Made by a program: the position numbers and the translations under genes. Under the pieces are notes generated by a model. The model had not been told where the DNA came from. It worked only from the letters and a program-made list of their open reading frames with translations, and did not search any database. From Bacillota bacterium (GTDB taxonomy: Bacteria; Bacillota; UBA4882; UBA8346): a stretch of 63,467 bases of DNA. The stretch lies in NCBI GenBank assembly GCA_023436305.1, contig JAEZJQ010000105.1, positions 1-63,467 of the forward strand, read 5' to 3'. Below are positions 44,119 through 52,853 of the stretch, piece after piece (position 1 is the stretch's first letter; each line of letters begins with the position of its first letter).

Positions 44119-45594
44119 TTACTTACTGTTTTTGTAATTTAACAGAGCACCTAAATTTTGAGAAGTGATGTTCTCCTCTTTTTGATTATCCATAAATTGC
44201 TTCAGTTCGGCTTGTTCTATTTCCTCTTCCTTGACTGCCGCGGCCTCGCGCAAGCTTAAAGAAATTTTGCGGTTGGCGTTATCCACCGATAAAACTCTAG
44301 CCCGGACTTCATCACCGATTTTTAACACTTCGCCCGGACTGGCTATGCGTTTGTCGGCGATTTGAGAGACGTGAACCATGCCGTCAATACCCGGAGCCAG
44401 ACGGACGAAAGCACCGAAAGATTCCAAACGAACCACGGTTCCGGGGTAAAACTCGCCTTCTGTAAATTGGGATATTCCTGCTTCCCAAGGATGCGGTTTA
44501 ATTTGTCTCAATGACAGGGAAACCTTCTGGGCTGCCGGATCAATTTTGGTAATCAATACGTCCACCTTGTCGCCTTCACTTAAGATTTCCTTGGCTGACT
44601 TCACCCGTTCCCAGCTTAATTCGGAAATGTGAATCAATCCCTCAATACCCGGAGCCAAGCGTACGAAAACTCCAAAGGATTCCAAACGGGCCACGGTTCC
44701 GGGATATATTTCCCCTTCTTTGAATTGCGATATTCCTTCTTTCCACGGATGCGGTTGGATTTGCTTTAATGACAGGGAAATTTTCTGAGCCGCCGGATCG
44801 ACTTTGGTGATCAATACTTCCACTCTGTCGCCTTCATTTAAAATTTCTTTGGCTGACTTAACCCGCTGCCAGCTTAATTCGGAAACGTGAATCAAACCCT
44901 CAATCCCCGATCCCAGATCCACGAAAGCTCCGAAATCGGTTAGACGGGTTATGGTTCCGGTGCGGCGTTCTCCTTCTTTAATGGAACCAAAGAACTCCAT
45001 GGAAATCCGTTTCTTTTCCGCCGCCAATAATTCCCGGCGGGAAACCAAAACCCGGTGTTTGGCATGATCAAACTCCAGTATTTTTACCGGAAATTCTTGT
45101 CCCACCAGATCACTCAAGTCTTTGGAAGGATTCAGGGTGGCTTGGGACGCCGGCATAAAAGCTTTAATTCCGCCAATCAGTACGTTTAGGCCCCCTTTGA
45201 CCACACCATCCACTTTCCCGGTAACCGGAGCGCCTTCCTTGAAAGCGGTTTCCAGGTCGAACCAAATTTGTTCCTGATCGACCAGCCGCTTCGAAAGACG
45301 GACCTTATCTTCTTCGCCGGTGCGCATCACCATTACGGTAATGATATCCCCGGGCTTCACCAATTCCTTTGCCGAATTTACCGGTTTTACTGCTAGTTCT
45401 TCCACCGGAATCGTCAAATCCGATTTGCCGCCAATATCTACAAACGCGGCATCATCCCGCACCAAAATCACTTTGGCTTCGATGATTTGGCCTTGGGTTA
45501 ATTCCCGAAAGCGATCATCCGGCCAATCACAAGACATTGGTTCATCTGTTTCCCCCGAAATCTCTGTTAAGTTTGGATTTAATTTGTCTGACAC
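44119..45594 (-). CDS. rpsA: 30S ribosomal protein S1 homologue, five S1 domains
   Basis: RNA-binding protein that helps mRNA docking. The protein is 491 aa with five S1 domains at about residues 33-105, 122-190, 208-277, 293-362 and 378-447. Domains 3 to 5 are very similar (GIEGLIHVSELSW, GIEGLIHISELSW, GIDGMVHVSQIAD), even at DNA level, indicating recent duplication. The GTG start has AGGGGG upstream. It directly follows ispH, an arrangement common in Clostridia, where the two are sometimes fused. The acidic C-terminal tail is short. Confidence 0.93.
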   Translation of the reverse strand: MSDKLNPNLTEISGETDEPMSCDWPDDRFRELTQGQIIEAKVILVRDDAAFVDIGGKSDLTIPVEELAVKPVNSAKELVKPGDIITVMVMRTGEEDKVRLSKRLVDQEQIWFDLETAFKEGAPVTGKVDGVVKGGLNVLIGGIKAFMPASQATLNPSKDLSDLVGQEFPVKILEFDHAKHRVLVSRRELLAAEKKRISMEFFGSIKEGERRTGTITRLTDFGAFVDLGSGIEGLIHVSELSWQRVKSAKEILNEGDRVEVLITKVDPAAQKISLSLKQIQPHPWKEGISQFKEGEIYPGTVARLESFGVFVRLAPGIEGLIHISELSWERVKSAKEILSEGDKVDVLITKIDPAAQKVSLSLRQIKPHPWEAGISQFTEGEFYPGTVVRLESFGAFVRLAPGIDGMVHVSQIADKRIASPGEVLKIGDEVRARVLSVDNANRKISLSLREAAAVKEEEIEQAELKQFMDNQKEENITSQNLGALLNYKNSK

Positions 45595-45600
45595 GAAAAT

Positions 45601-46464
45601 CTAACCCCCTAGGTAATTTATTTTTTGAACGATTTCGTCAATTTGCTCATCAGGTGTGGATGCGCCCGCTGTAATTCCAACTTTCTTAATACCCTGAAAC
45701 CAATCCGGGTTGATTTCCGAGGCAGATTCAACCTGGTAAGTCTTCGCCCCGTTTTTCCGGCCAATCTCCGCCAACCGGGAGGTATTTGCGGAGTTCTTGC
45801 CACCGACGACAATGATAACATCAACTTTCCGGCTCAATTCCGCCGTCTCCCGCTGGCGTTCGGCCGTTGCTGAACAAATGGTATTAAAAACTCGGATTTC
45901 CTTGACATGGGGAACTATACTTGCAACTAACCGGCTAAAATTAGAGTTTTCCTGGGTTGTTTGACTGATTATCCCCACTTTCGCGGCAAGTTGCTGAGTG
46001 TCTACTTCCCCGGAATCGCTAATCACCAAAGCAGGAGAGGCCGCCGGTACCGCTACGATGGATTCCAGTACACCCTTTACTTCGGCGTGGTCCCTTTCCC
46101 CAAACACAATGACCTGATAACCTTGTCCCGCTAAAAAAGCTCCCAACTGTTGGACATTTTTGACAAAAGGGCAGGTAGCGTCGATGATTCCGATATTTTT
46201 AGCGTCAGCGATCCGATATGTACCCGGACCTGCTCCGTGGGAACGGATAATCGCTTTTCCGGCCGCTTGGGCCGGAATCTCATCAATATCGGAAATCTCT
46301 TGCACTCCCTTGGCGGATAATTCCATAACCACCCTGGGATTATGAATCAAAGGCCCCAGGCTGTATAACGGTGTTTCGCCATTCCGCAACGCTTCCCGGA
46401 CTAATTCCAAAGCCCGTTTGACTCCGAAACAAAATCCGGCGGTCTTCGCGACCAATATTTCCAT
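45601..46464 (-). CDS. ispH: 4-Hydroxy-3-methylbut-2-enyl diphosphate reductase
   Basis: Last step of the MEP isoprenoid pathway. The protein is 287 aa. The three cluster Cys are in AGFCFGVKRAL (residue 12), IDATCPFVKNV (about 96) and FNTICSATAERQ (about 195). Substrate His residues IRSHGAGPG and GERDHAEVKG and the Glu of SQTTQENSNF are present. It lies between cmk and rpsA, the clostridial order cmk-ispH-rpsA. Confidence 0.96.
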   Translation of the reverse strand: MEILVAKTAGFCFGVKRALELVREALRNGETPLYSLGPLIHNPRVVMELSAKGVQEISDIDEIPAQAAGKAIIRSHGAGPGTYRIADAKNIGIIDATCPFVKNVQQLGAFLAGQGYQVIVFGERDHAEVKGVLESIVAVPAASPALVISDSGEVDTQQLAAKVGIISQTTQENSNFSRLVASIVPHVKEIRVFNTICSATAERQRETAELSRKVDVIIVVGGKNSANTSRLAEIGRKNGAKTYQVESASEINPDWFQGIKKVGITAGASTPDEQIDEIVQKINYLGG

Positions 46465-46499
46465 CCGTCTATACCACTCGCTCGTTAAAATAATATCAC

Positions 46500-46605
46500 T
46501 TCAGAAATCAGATACGGGAGACAGAACCGAATAAAATCCATATATAAATTATAATCTTTATTCTGTAGTTTGTAATCGTTAACTTTAAATTTTAATCGTT
46601 AAACT
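46500..46605 (-). repeat. Phrase-repeat spacer between cmk and ispH
   Basis: On the minus strand, variants of AAAGTTTAACGATTA and AAAGTTAACGATTACAAACT follow the cmk stop codon directly. No hairpin terminator is clear. Confidence 0.5.
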
Positions 46606-47304
46606 TTAAACTTTTAGTTTTGCCCCTCTTTGAATCGCCAGTTCGATAACTTTGGCGGTGGCTTCTTCAATGGATAACGCAGTGGTATCCAAAAAACAGG
46701 CATCTTCGGCCTGGCGCAGCGGGTCGACTTCCCGGTAGGTGTCATAATGGTCCCGGGTTACAATTTGCCGCCTGAGTTCCTCAAAATCCATGGGGGTCCC
46801 TTTTTCCCGCAACTCAAGCCAACGCCGTTGGGTGCGTTCCTCCACTGAAGCCGACAAAAAAATTTTTAACTCGGCCCGCGGGAATACCACCGTTCCAATA
46901 TCCCGGCCATCCATGACTACACCGCCGTGTTCGGCCATTTTTTGCTGAGATTTTACCAGCGCCGCTCTGACGCCGGGAACCGCCGCCACCGTGGAAACGT
47001 TTTGAGTCACTTCCTGGCTCCGGATGGGGACTGTAACATCAATATCATCCATCCACAAATACATTTTTGAATCGGAACCCACCGTTTCATACCGGAAGAT
47101 AAGCGCCGTATTTTCAGCCAGTGATGTCAAGGCGCAATTATCATCAAATAAAACATTATTCCACAATGCCTTTAAAGTGATTGCCCGGTACATGGCTCCG
47201 GTATCGATATAAACATACCCGAATTTTAAAGCCACCATTTTGGCAATGGTGCTTTTACCGGACCCCGCCGGTCCATCAATGGCGATAATTATTCCTCTGC
47301 CCAT
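46606..47304 (-). CDS. cmk: Cytidylate kinase
   Basis: Phosphorylates CMP and dCMP. The protein is 232 aa. P-loop IAIDGPAGSGKSTIAKMVA at the N-terminus, YIDTGAMYRAIT, VVMDGRDIGTVVFP (substrate Asp/Arg near residue 150) and LRKQ-type lid DFEELRRQIVTRD are all standard. It lies between the DivIVA/F0-b-like gene and ispH in a typical clostridial block. Confidence 0.96.
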   Translation of the reverse strand: MGRGIIIAIDGPAGSGKSTIAKMVALKFGYVYIDTGAMYRAITLKALWNNVLFDDNCALTSLAENTALIFRYETVGSDSKMYLWMDDIDVTVPIRSQEVTQNVSTVAAVPGVRAALVKSQQKMAEHGGVVMDGRDIGTVVFPRAELKIFLSASVEERTQRRWLELREKGTPMDFEELRRQIVTRDHYDTYREVDPLRQAEDACFLDTTALSIEEATAKVIELAIQRGAKLKV

Positions 47305-47314
47305 GGTACCTGCC

Positions 47315-47770
47315 TTAATACTTTGTTTGGCTCATCAATTCCTCACGGCCTTTATGAACCACCCGGATAGTCCGGTCCAAACTTTCTTCCAGTTGCTCTA
47401 AAATCCGGTTGGCGTAAGCTAAAGCATCATTTTCTATATCAGTGGCGGTGCGTTTGGCGTCACTGATGATCCGGCGGGCTTCTTCCTCAGCCCGGCCGAC
47501 GATCTGATCTTCCCGGACCAATTTTTCGGCGTAGTTTTCCGCTTCACGCATGATCCGTTTGGCTTCTTCCTGGGCTTGATTTATGTACCTTTCTTTTTCC
47601 CGGCTGATCCATTCGGCTTCTTTTATCTCCTCCGGCAGCGCGATCTGAATTTTTTTGATTAACTCTTCCAACTCCTCTTTGTCAATCCAGACTTTACCGG
47701 CGATTCCAAAACTATTTCCGGCTAATTTTTCGAGATGATCCAAGAGCATCAATAAATTTATTTTGGGCAT
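47315..47770 (-). CDS. Coiled-coil protein, F0-b/DivIVA-like
   Basis: Unknown function. The 151-aa protein begins MPKINLLMLLDHLEKL; the ATG at 47770 is preferred because TTTAGGAG lies 8 nt upstream. Residues about 60-130 form a long helical stretch with regular REAENYAEKLV and RAEEEARRIISDAKRTA heptads, resembling ATP synthase subunit b or DivIVA. No membrane helix is seen. Similar genes sit between coaD and cmk-type clusters in Clostridia. Role not established. Confidence 0.7.
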   Translation of the reverse strand: MPKINLLMLLDHLEKLAGNSFGIAGKVWIDKEELEELIKKIQIALPEEIKEAEWISREKERYINQAQEEAKRIMREAENYAEKLVREDQIVGRAEEEARRIISDAKRTATDIENDALAYANRILEQLEESLDRTIRVVHKGREELMSQTKY

Positions 47771-47859
47771 AGGTAAGACTCCTAAATAAAAATTATCATA
47801 ACATCTTTCGCACCGGATTTTCAATTGAAAAATTACCGGAGGAATTTGGGACGTGTAAT

Positions 47860-48357
47860 TTAGGCGGTTACAGAAAATTTCTCGATTAACGCTTTTTCAA
47901 CTTCCGGGGGTACCAGATTATGGATCGAAGCGCCAAATTGAGCCAGTTCCTTAATTATACTGGAACTTAAATACGAATACTCATTTTTGGTCATCATAAA
48001 CATGGTTTCAATATCCGGGGCCATCCGTTTATTGTTTAAAGACATTTGAAATTCGATTTCAAAGTCGGAAATCGCTCTTAATCCCTTAACGATTAAATTG
48101 CCCTTGATTTGATTGGCGAAATCAACCAGTAAACCCCGGAAAGCCATTACTTCCACATTCGGAAGGTGCTTTACCGCCTTTGTGATCAAATTCACCCGTT
48201 CTTCGATTGAAAAAACCGGCTTTTTATTTGGGTTTTGCAGTACACCCACCACTACTTCCGGGAATAATTGCGCGGCCCGTTCGATAATATCCAAATGTCC
48301 ATTGGTTATCGGGTCGAAACTCCCGGGGCAGATAGCTTTTACATGTTTTGATTCCAT
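47860..48357 (-). CDS. coaD: Phosphopantetheine adenylyltransferase
   Basis: Penultimate step of coenzyme A synthesis. The protein is 165 aa. Nucleotidyltransferase motif PGSFDPITNGHLDIIERA (TxGH) at residues 11-28, KGLRAISDFEIEFQMSLNN near 88, and ISSS-type YSYLSSSIIKELA near 126. It follows rsmD, the usual neighbour. Confidence 0.96.
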   Translation of the reverse strand: MESKHVKAICPGSFDPITNGHLDIIERAAQLFPEVVVGVLQNPNKKPVFSIEERVNLITKAVKHLPNVEVMAFRGLLVDFANQIKGNLIVKGLRAISDFEIEFQMSLNNKRMAPDIETMFMMTKNEYSYLSSSIIKELAQFGASIHNLVPPEVEKALIEKFSVTA

Positions 48358-48426
48358 TGTTGTTTTACCCTGCCATTCTATATTTTTAAATTCTATATTC
48401 TACCTGCCTGAATGGTTGTGAATGAT

Positions 48427-48981
48427 TTAATCCTGCGTATCCTGATGAAAAAAGCTCAAACCGATATCGCCGTAATTCCGGGTTAGAAAAGCGGTAAAAC
48501 CGGCACCGGTAACTGTTAATTTGGCGGGATGTTCCACGATTAAAATTCCATCCTCGCGAAGTAGGCGGTTGTGGCTGATTCCCGCCATGGTATCGGGCAG
48601 CAAGCCTTCCTCAAAGGGCGGATCAAGAAATATCAAATCAAAGCCGGCCCTTTCCCTGGCAAGTATCTGGATACATTGAGCCGCGGTAGTATGGCAAACC
48701 CGGACCTTCTCATCCACGGATAATATTTTTAAATTTTCCTGTAATAACTTAATACTCAACCGATTGGCGTCGGCAAATACCACCGAATTGGCGCCGCGGC
48801 TTAAGGCTTCGATCCCGATGGACCCGGTTCCGGCGAATAAATCCAACAAATCAGCGTCAATAATCCGTGCCCCCAGAATATTAAACAAAGCTTCCTTGAC
48901 CCGATCGGCGGTGGGACGCAGTCCCGAATGAGTGGGCCCCTTCAGCGCCCGCCCTCTGTATTTTCCAGTAATTACTCGCAT
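48427..48981 (-). CDS. rsmD: 16S rRNA (guanine-966-N2)-methyltransferase
   Basis: SAM-dependent methylation of 16S rRNA G966. The protein is 184 aa. MRVITGKYRGRALKGP-type N-terminus, SAM motif LLDLFAGTGSIGIEALSRGA near residue 44 and catalytic DLIFLDPPFE near 115 are typical. It lies directly upstream of coaD. Confidence 0.95.
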   Translation of the reverse strand: MRVITGKYRGRALKGPTHSGLRPTADRVKEALFNILGARIIDADLLDLFAGTGSIGIEALSRGANSVVFADANRLSIKLLQENLKILSVDEKVRVCHTTAAQCIQILARERAGFDLIFLDPPFEEGLLPDTMAGISHNRLLREDGILIVEHPAKLTVTGAGFTAFLTRNYGDIGLSFFHQDTQD

Positions 48982-48989
48982 TAATTATT

Positions 48990-49155
48990 TCCGCGCTTTT
49001 TTAAAGTTTGAGTTTTAAGTTTTAAATTCGAATGACTCAATAATTCTTCAATTTTAAATCGATTCATTTGGAAACCCAAAACCTCTCTAAACTATTATCT
49101 TTAACTTAAAACTCATATGTTATAACTCAAGACTCATAATTCAAATTTCATGATT
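48990..49155 (-). repeat. Phrase-repeat spacer between fakA and rsmD
   Basis: On the minus strand, repeated variants of the phrases ATGAGTCTTGAGTTATAA, ATGAGTTTTAAGTTAAAG and AAAACTTAAAACTCAAACTT. They are short, imperfect and tandem-like, with no coding potential. Confidence 0.5.
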
Positions 49156-49163
49156 GATAAGGC

Positions 49164-50807
49164 CTATTCAATCGAAAACAAGTAATAATATATCGGTTGG
49201 CCACCGTAATATAACTCAATTTCAGCCTCGGGAAACCGCTCTTCGAGACGATTCAGAAGGCTTTGGGCAGATGTTGAAATAACATCGGCGCCATAATAAA
49301 TGGAAATCAGGCTGCTGGTGGCATTGGGGATTTTTTGCAAACTGGCTTCCACCACTGATTCCGGATTATCGCCGAAGGTTACAATCTCGCCGTCCACCAA
49401 TCCGATAATGCTATTTTGCTTAATATCAAGATCACCGAGCTTTACGTCACGAACCGCATAAGTAACTTCCCCGGTAATGACGGAACTGAATTTTTCCGTC
49501 ATCCGCGCCACATTTTCGTCCAAGGATACTTCATCGGAAAAGCTCATCAAGGCGGCTAAACCCTCGGGAACACTGTGGGTGGGAACCACTCGCACCTGTT
49601 TGGATGTTAAATCCTGAACGTGACCGGCTGTCATGATAATATTGCTATTGTTGGTCAGAATAATTACCGCCGGGGCGGCAATTGCGGATACGGCATTGGT
49701 TAGTTCCTCAATGCTGGGATTCATGGTCTGCCCACCGTTTACAATCACTTGCGCCCCCAAACTGCGGAAGATACGGTCCATGCCCTCCCCGGATGCAATG
49801 GCTACGATACCGATTTTTTTGTTGCTATAATCGATTTCAGCTTCGGCTTTCTTAGCCAAACGTTGTTTGCTTTGTTCGATCATATTGTTAATCTGAATCT
49901 CGGACATATCACCCAAACGGACGGCCAAGTCGAGAATAATACCCGGGTTGTTGGTATGAATATGGATCTTGGCGGTATTTTCATCCCCGACCACCAATAA
50001 ACAATCCCCATGAGGATTGAGATTATTTTTTAACTCCTCCAAATCAAGCCGACGTCCTTTTAAGATAAATTCGGTACAATATTGAAAGTTGATCTCGGTT
50101 TCAGGCAATGAATCATTATCTACATACGAAGTTAAACTGACCAATTTATCGGAATGTTCGGCCAGTTCCATATCATTTACCACCATTTCACCATCAAAAT
50201 ACTGTGCGATTCCCTTGAGAAAATAAACCAACCCTTGTCCACCGGCATCCACCACTCCTGCTTGTTTTAAGACCGGAAGCATATCAGGGGTTTTGGCCAA
50301 TACTTTTTCGGAATACCGGTATATTTCTTTTAAATATTCCACCAAGGAAATGGGTTTTGCTAAATTGTCCGCCGCATATTTGGCTATTTCCCGGATCACG
50401 GTTAGGATTGTCCCCTCCACTGGTTTCCGGACGGCTTGAAAACAGGTATTCGATGCGCCATTCAAACCTTTGGCGATCTCCGCCTTTGAAATCTCATTCA
50501 AATCTTTTGGCAATGCCTTTACAAATCCACGGAAAAATTGAGAGACAATCACGCCGCTGTTGCCTCGGGCGCCCATCAATGCGCCATAAGCGGCTGATTC
50601 TAAAAGGCTGATAACCTGGGATGAAGGATTTTTACCCATTTCCCGCAATGCCGATTGGAAGGTGAGAAACATATTGGTCCCGGTATCACCGTCCGGCACT
50701 GGAAAGACGTTTAAAGCATTAACTTGATCCTTATATGAACGTAAACTACCGACTCCGGACGCCATTGCTTGTAATAACAAAGCTCCATCAATTACTTCTG
50801 GTTGCAA
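49164..50807 (-). CDS. fakA: FakA-type fatty acid kinase (YloV, DAK2 domain)
   Basis: ATP-dependent kinase that phosphorylates fatty acids held by a FakB (DegV) partner for phospholipid synthesis. The protein is 547 aa. The N-terminal DhaL/DAK2 domain (about 1-200) has PVPDGDTGTNM (Mg-binding Asp residues) and GALMGARGNSGVI. The middle and C-terminal parts (GIVAIASGEGMDRIF onward) are the YloV-specific domain. No fakB lies in the window. It follows the Asp23 gene, the Bacillus yloU-yloV order. Confidence 0.92.
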   Translation of the reverse strand: MQPEVIDGALLLQAMASGVGSLRSYKDQVNALNVFPVPDGDTGTNMFLTFQSALREMGKNPSSQVISLLESAAYGALMGARGNSGVIVSQFFRGFVKALPKDLNEISKAEIAKGLNGASNTCFQAVRKPVEGTILTVIREIAKYAADNLAKPISLVEYLKEIYRYSEKVLAKTPDMLPVLKQAGVVDAGGQGLVYFLKGIAQYFDGEMVVNDMELAEHSDKLVSLTSYVDNDSLPETEINFQYCTEFILKGRRLDLEELKNNLNPHGDCLLVVGDENTAKIHIHTNNPGIILDLAVRLGDMSEIQINNMIEQSKQRLAKKAEAEIDYSNKKIGIVAIASGEGMDRIFRSLGAQVIVNGGQTMNPSIEELTNAVSAIAAPAVIILTNNSNIIMTAGHVQDLTSKQVRVVPTHSVPEGLAALMSFSDEVSLDENVARMTEKFSSVITGEVTYAVRDVKLGDLDIKQNSIIGLVDGEIVTFGDNPESVVEASLQKIPNATSSLISIYYGADVISTSAQSLLNRLEERFPEAEIELYYGGQPIYYYLFSIE

Positions 50808-50833
50808 TCTACTGCCTCCTTAAAGAGAGAGAC

Positions 50834-51205
50834 TTATTTTTTATTAATGCGAACTCCTTGAACGACTACGTTAACTTGTGACGTTTGCAAGCCTAATTGG
50901 CTTTCAACCGCATATTTGACATTGTCGATCACATTGTAAGCGACTTCCTGAATACGGACTCCATATTCCACAATGATATAAAGCGTAATACTGACGGATT
51001 CCTCTCCAATGGAAACTTCAATTCCTTTGGTCAGATTATCCTTCCCGGTGAGCAACTCCGAAATCCCATCCTGTAAATTTCGAGAAGACATTCCTACTAC
51101 TCCGAAACATTGCATGGTGGCTATCCCCGCCACCGTCGCCACAGCATGCGGAGCAATATTAATGAGCCCAAGGGGTTGACTAATCGAATTCGTTTTTTCC
51201 GGCAT
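50834..51205 (-). CDS. yloU: Asp23/Gls24 family protein (YloU)
   Basis: Envelope-stress-type small protein of 123 aa. GLINIAPHAVATVAGIATMQCFGVVGMSSRN, the central VSIGEESVSITLYIIVEYGV and VVQGVRI are family signatures. The ribosome binding site is AAGGAGGAAAG. It is transcribed with fakA and divergently from rpmB, as in B. subtilis. Confidence 0.92.
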   Translation of the reverse strand: MPEKTNSISQPLGLINIAPHAVATVAGIATMQCFGVVGMSSRNLQDGISELLTGKDNLTKGIEVSIGEESVSITLYIIVEYGVRIQEVAYNVIDNVKYAVESQLGLQTSQVNVVVQGVRINKK

Positions 51206-51470
51206 CAGGCTTTCCTCCTTATATCAACAATCTTTCGCGAATATATGCGCGATCACCCCATAATTTGAGCCGTCAAGCGACATTCGCTCCATAAAAAATA
51301 TTCCGGTCAAGTTATTTTATTTTCGAGATTTGACGGTCAATTCCTTCTAAAGTCGAAAAATATAGGGGAAAATCTTCAAAATCGTGGATTCCATTGAAAT
51401 GTCCACTTTAATTTTATACCATTTTTGGCTTGAAAATATACTTCAATATTTTTTTGTCAAGAACTTTTTC
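51206..51470 (-). promoter_or_regulatory. asp23-fakA upstream region with TTGAC palindromes
   Basis: Two palindromes, TTGACGGTCAA (51330-51340) and TTGAGCCGTCAA (51265-51276), plus a GGTCAAG half-site near 51305, lie upstream of asp23. They could be operator sites or overlapping -35 boxes. No unambiguous -10 pairs with them. Confidence 0.35.
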
Positions 51471-51499
51471 TTGCCAGTCCGTAATGATTATGATAGAAT
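51471..51499 (+). promoter_or_regulatory. rpmB promoter
   Basis: TTGCCA (51471-51476), a 17-nt spacer and TAGAAT (51494-51499), 47 nt before the rpmB ATG. Confidence 0.65.
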
Positions 51500-51546
51500 A
51501 TCTTTGTTTGATTCTTCGTATTCGGTAAACACTGGAGGTGTAAATT

Positions 51547-51738
51547 ATGGCGAATCGTTGTTCGGTATGTGGCAAAGATTATCAAACGGGTAATTTAGTC
51601 AGCCATTCGAATATTAAAACCCATCACCGTTGGAAAGCTAATATCCGTACTGTTCACGCCATTGTCAACGGTACTTCAAGACGCATCCGGGTATGTACTC
51701 GTTGTATGCGTTCAAACCGGGTTCAGCGGGCAGTTTAA
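51547..51738 (+). CDS. rpmB: 50S ribosomal protein L28
   Basis: 63-aa ribosomal protein. MANRCSVCGKDYQTGNLVSHSN with the zinc Cys pair at the start, and RIRVCTRCMRSNRV with the second pair near residue 53, mark a zinc-containing (C+) L28. GGAGGTG precedes the ATG. A terminator follows within 11 nt. It is divergent from asp23-fakA. Confidence 0.96.
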   Translation: MANRCSVCGKDYQTGNLVSHSNIKTHHRWKANIRTVHAIVNGTSRRIRVCTRCMRSNRVQRAV

Positions 51739-51748
51739 GGAGACCTTC

Positions 51749-51775
51749 AAAAAAGACCTATCGGTCTTTTTTAAT
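51749..51775 (+). terminator. rpmB terminator
   Basis: Hairpin AAAAAAGACC-TATC-GGTCTTTTTT followed by AATTTT. Confidence 0.88.
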
Positions 51776-51834
51776 TTTAGTCCGGTTTTGTTGCGCTTGT
51801 TTTTATATGATTATATTTACCGGGGGTATGCCGA

Positions 51835-52794
51835 TTGTCAAGATATGGCCCATTGAAACTGTTTTCCGGAACTACCCATCCGCAATTAGTCCGGGAAATT
51901 GCCGATTATCTAGGAGTCACGCCGGGTATCGTTAAGATTTCCCGATTCGCTAACGGTGAAATTTATGTGAGATTTGAAGAAAGCATCCGGGGAGCCGATG
52001 TTTTCGTAGTCCAGTCATTCTCCCAGGATATCCGGAATATTAATGACTCAATCATGGAGATGCTGATCATGATTGATGCGTTAAAAAGAGCATCGGTTGG
52101 GAGAATTACCGCGGTCATCCCGTATTACTGCTATGCCCGCCAGGAAAAAAAATCGGCCCCCAGAGAGCCCATTACTTCACGGATGCTGGCCGACATCCTT
52201 TCCACAGCGGGCGCCTCGCGGATCATTACCATGGATCTCCATTCCCCGGCAATTCAAGGCTTTTTTAACATTCCCGTGGATCACATGACAGCGCTGCCCA
52301 TGCTGGCTCAATATATTAAACAACAATCATTGATTGACGGCGTAGTTGTCGCCCCCGATGCCGGCAGCGTTAAAAAAGCGGAAAAGTTGGCCGCCCGGTT
52401 GGATCTGCCGGTGGGCGTCATGTACAAACGGCGGCCCGCGCCAAATGTCGCCGAGATCACTTACTTTATCGGGGATGTGAAAGACAAAACGCCGGTTATC
52501 ATCGATGATATGGTGGATACGGCCGGTAGTGTGATGCAAGTTGTGGAGGCTTTGCTTGAAAGAAACGCCAAACCGGAAATTTATCTGTTAACCACCCATG
52601 GCATCTTGTCCCCTCCCGCCATCGAACGCCTAAAGCATCCGGCCATCAAGGAAATTGTGGTCTGCAACACCGTGCCCTTGATCGAGGAAAAAATGCTGCC
52701 GAAAATAAAAATTCTCTCCATCGCCCCGTTACTTGGGGATACGATTCGCCGAATTCATGAAGACATTTCGATTAGTGTGTTGTTTGATCAGTAA
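51835..52794 (+). CDS. prs: Ribose-phosphate pyrophosphokinase, divergent
   Basis: Makes PRPP, used by purine, pyrimidine, His and Trp synthesis. The protein is 319 aa. KISRFANGEIYVRFEESIRGADVFVVQS, TAVIPYYCYARQEKK and the PRPP loop VIIDDMVDTAGS are clear. Several usually invariant spots differ: FSGTTHPQL (His where Asn is usual), DLHSPAIQGFF and APDAGSVKKAEK (GS and K in place of GG and R). The start is TTG with GGGGGT upstream. It may be a second, diverged Prs rather than the housekeeping copy. Confidence 0.85.
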   Translation: MSRYGPLKLFSGTTHPQLVREIADYLGVTPGIVKISRFANGEIYVRFEESIRGADVFVVQSFSQDIRNINDSIMEMLIMIDALKRASVGRITAVIPYYCYARQEKKSAPREPITSRMLADILSTAGASRIITMDLHSPAIQGFFNIPVDHMTALPMLAQYIKQQSLIDGVVVAPDAGSVKKAEKLAARLDLPVGVMYKRRPAPNVAEITYFIGDVKDKTPVIIDDMVDTAGSVMQVVEALLERNAKPEIYLLTTHGILSPPAIERLKHPAIKEIVVCNTVPLIEEKMLPKIKILSIAPLLGDTIRRIHEDISISVLFDQ

Positions 52795-52853
52795 AAAATC
52801 GGACACTTTTTAACATCCATCGTTTATCTTACGACTATATATTAATTATAGAA

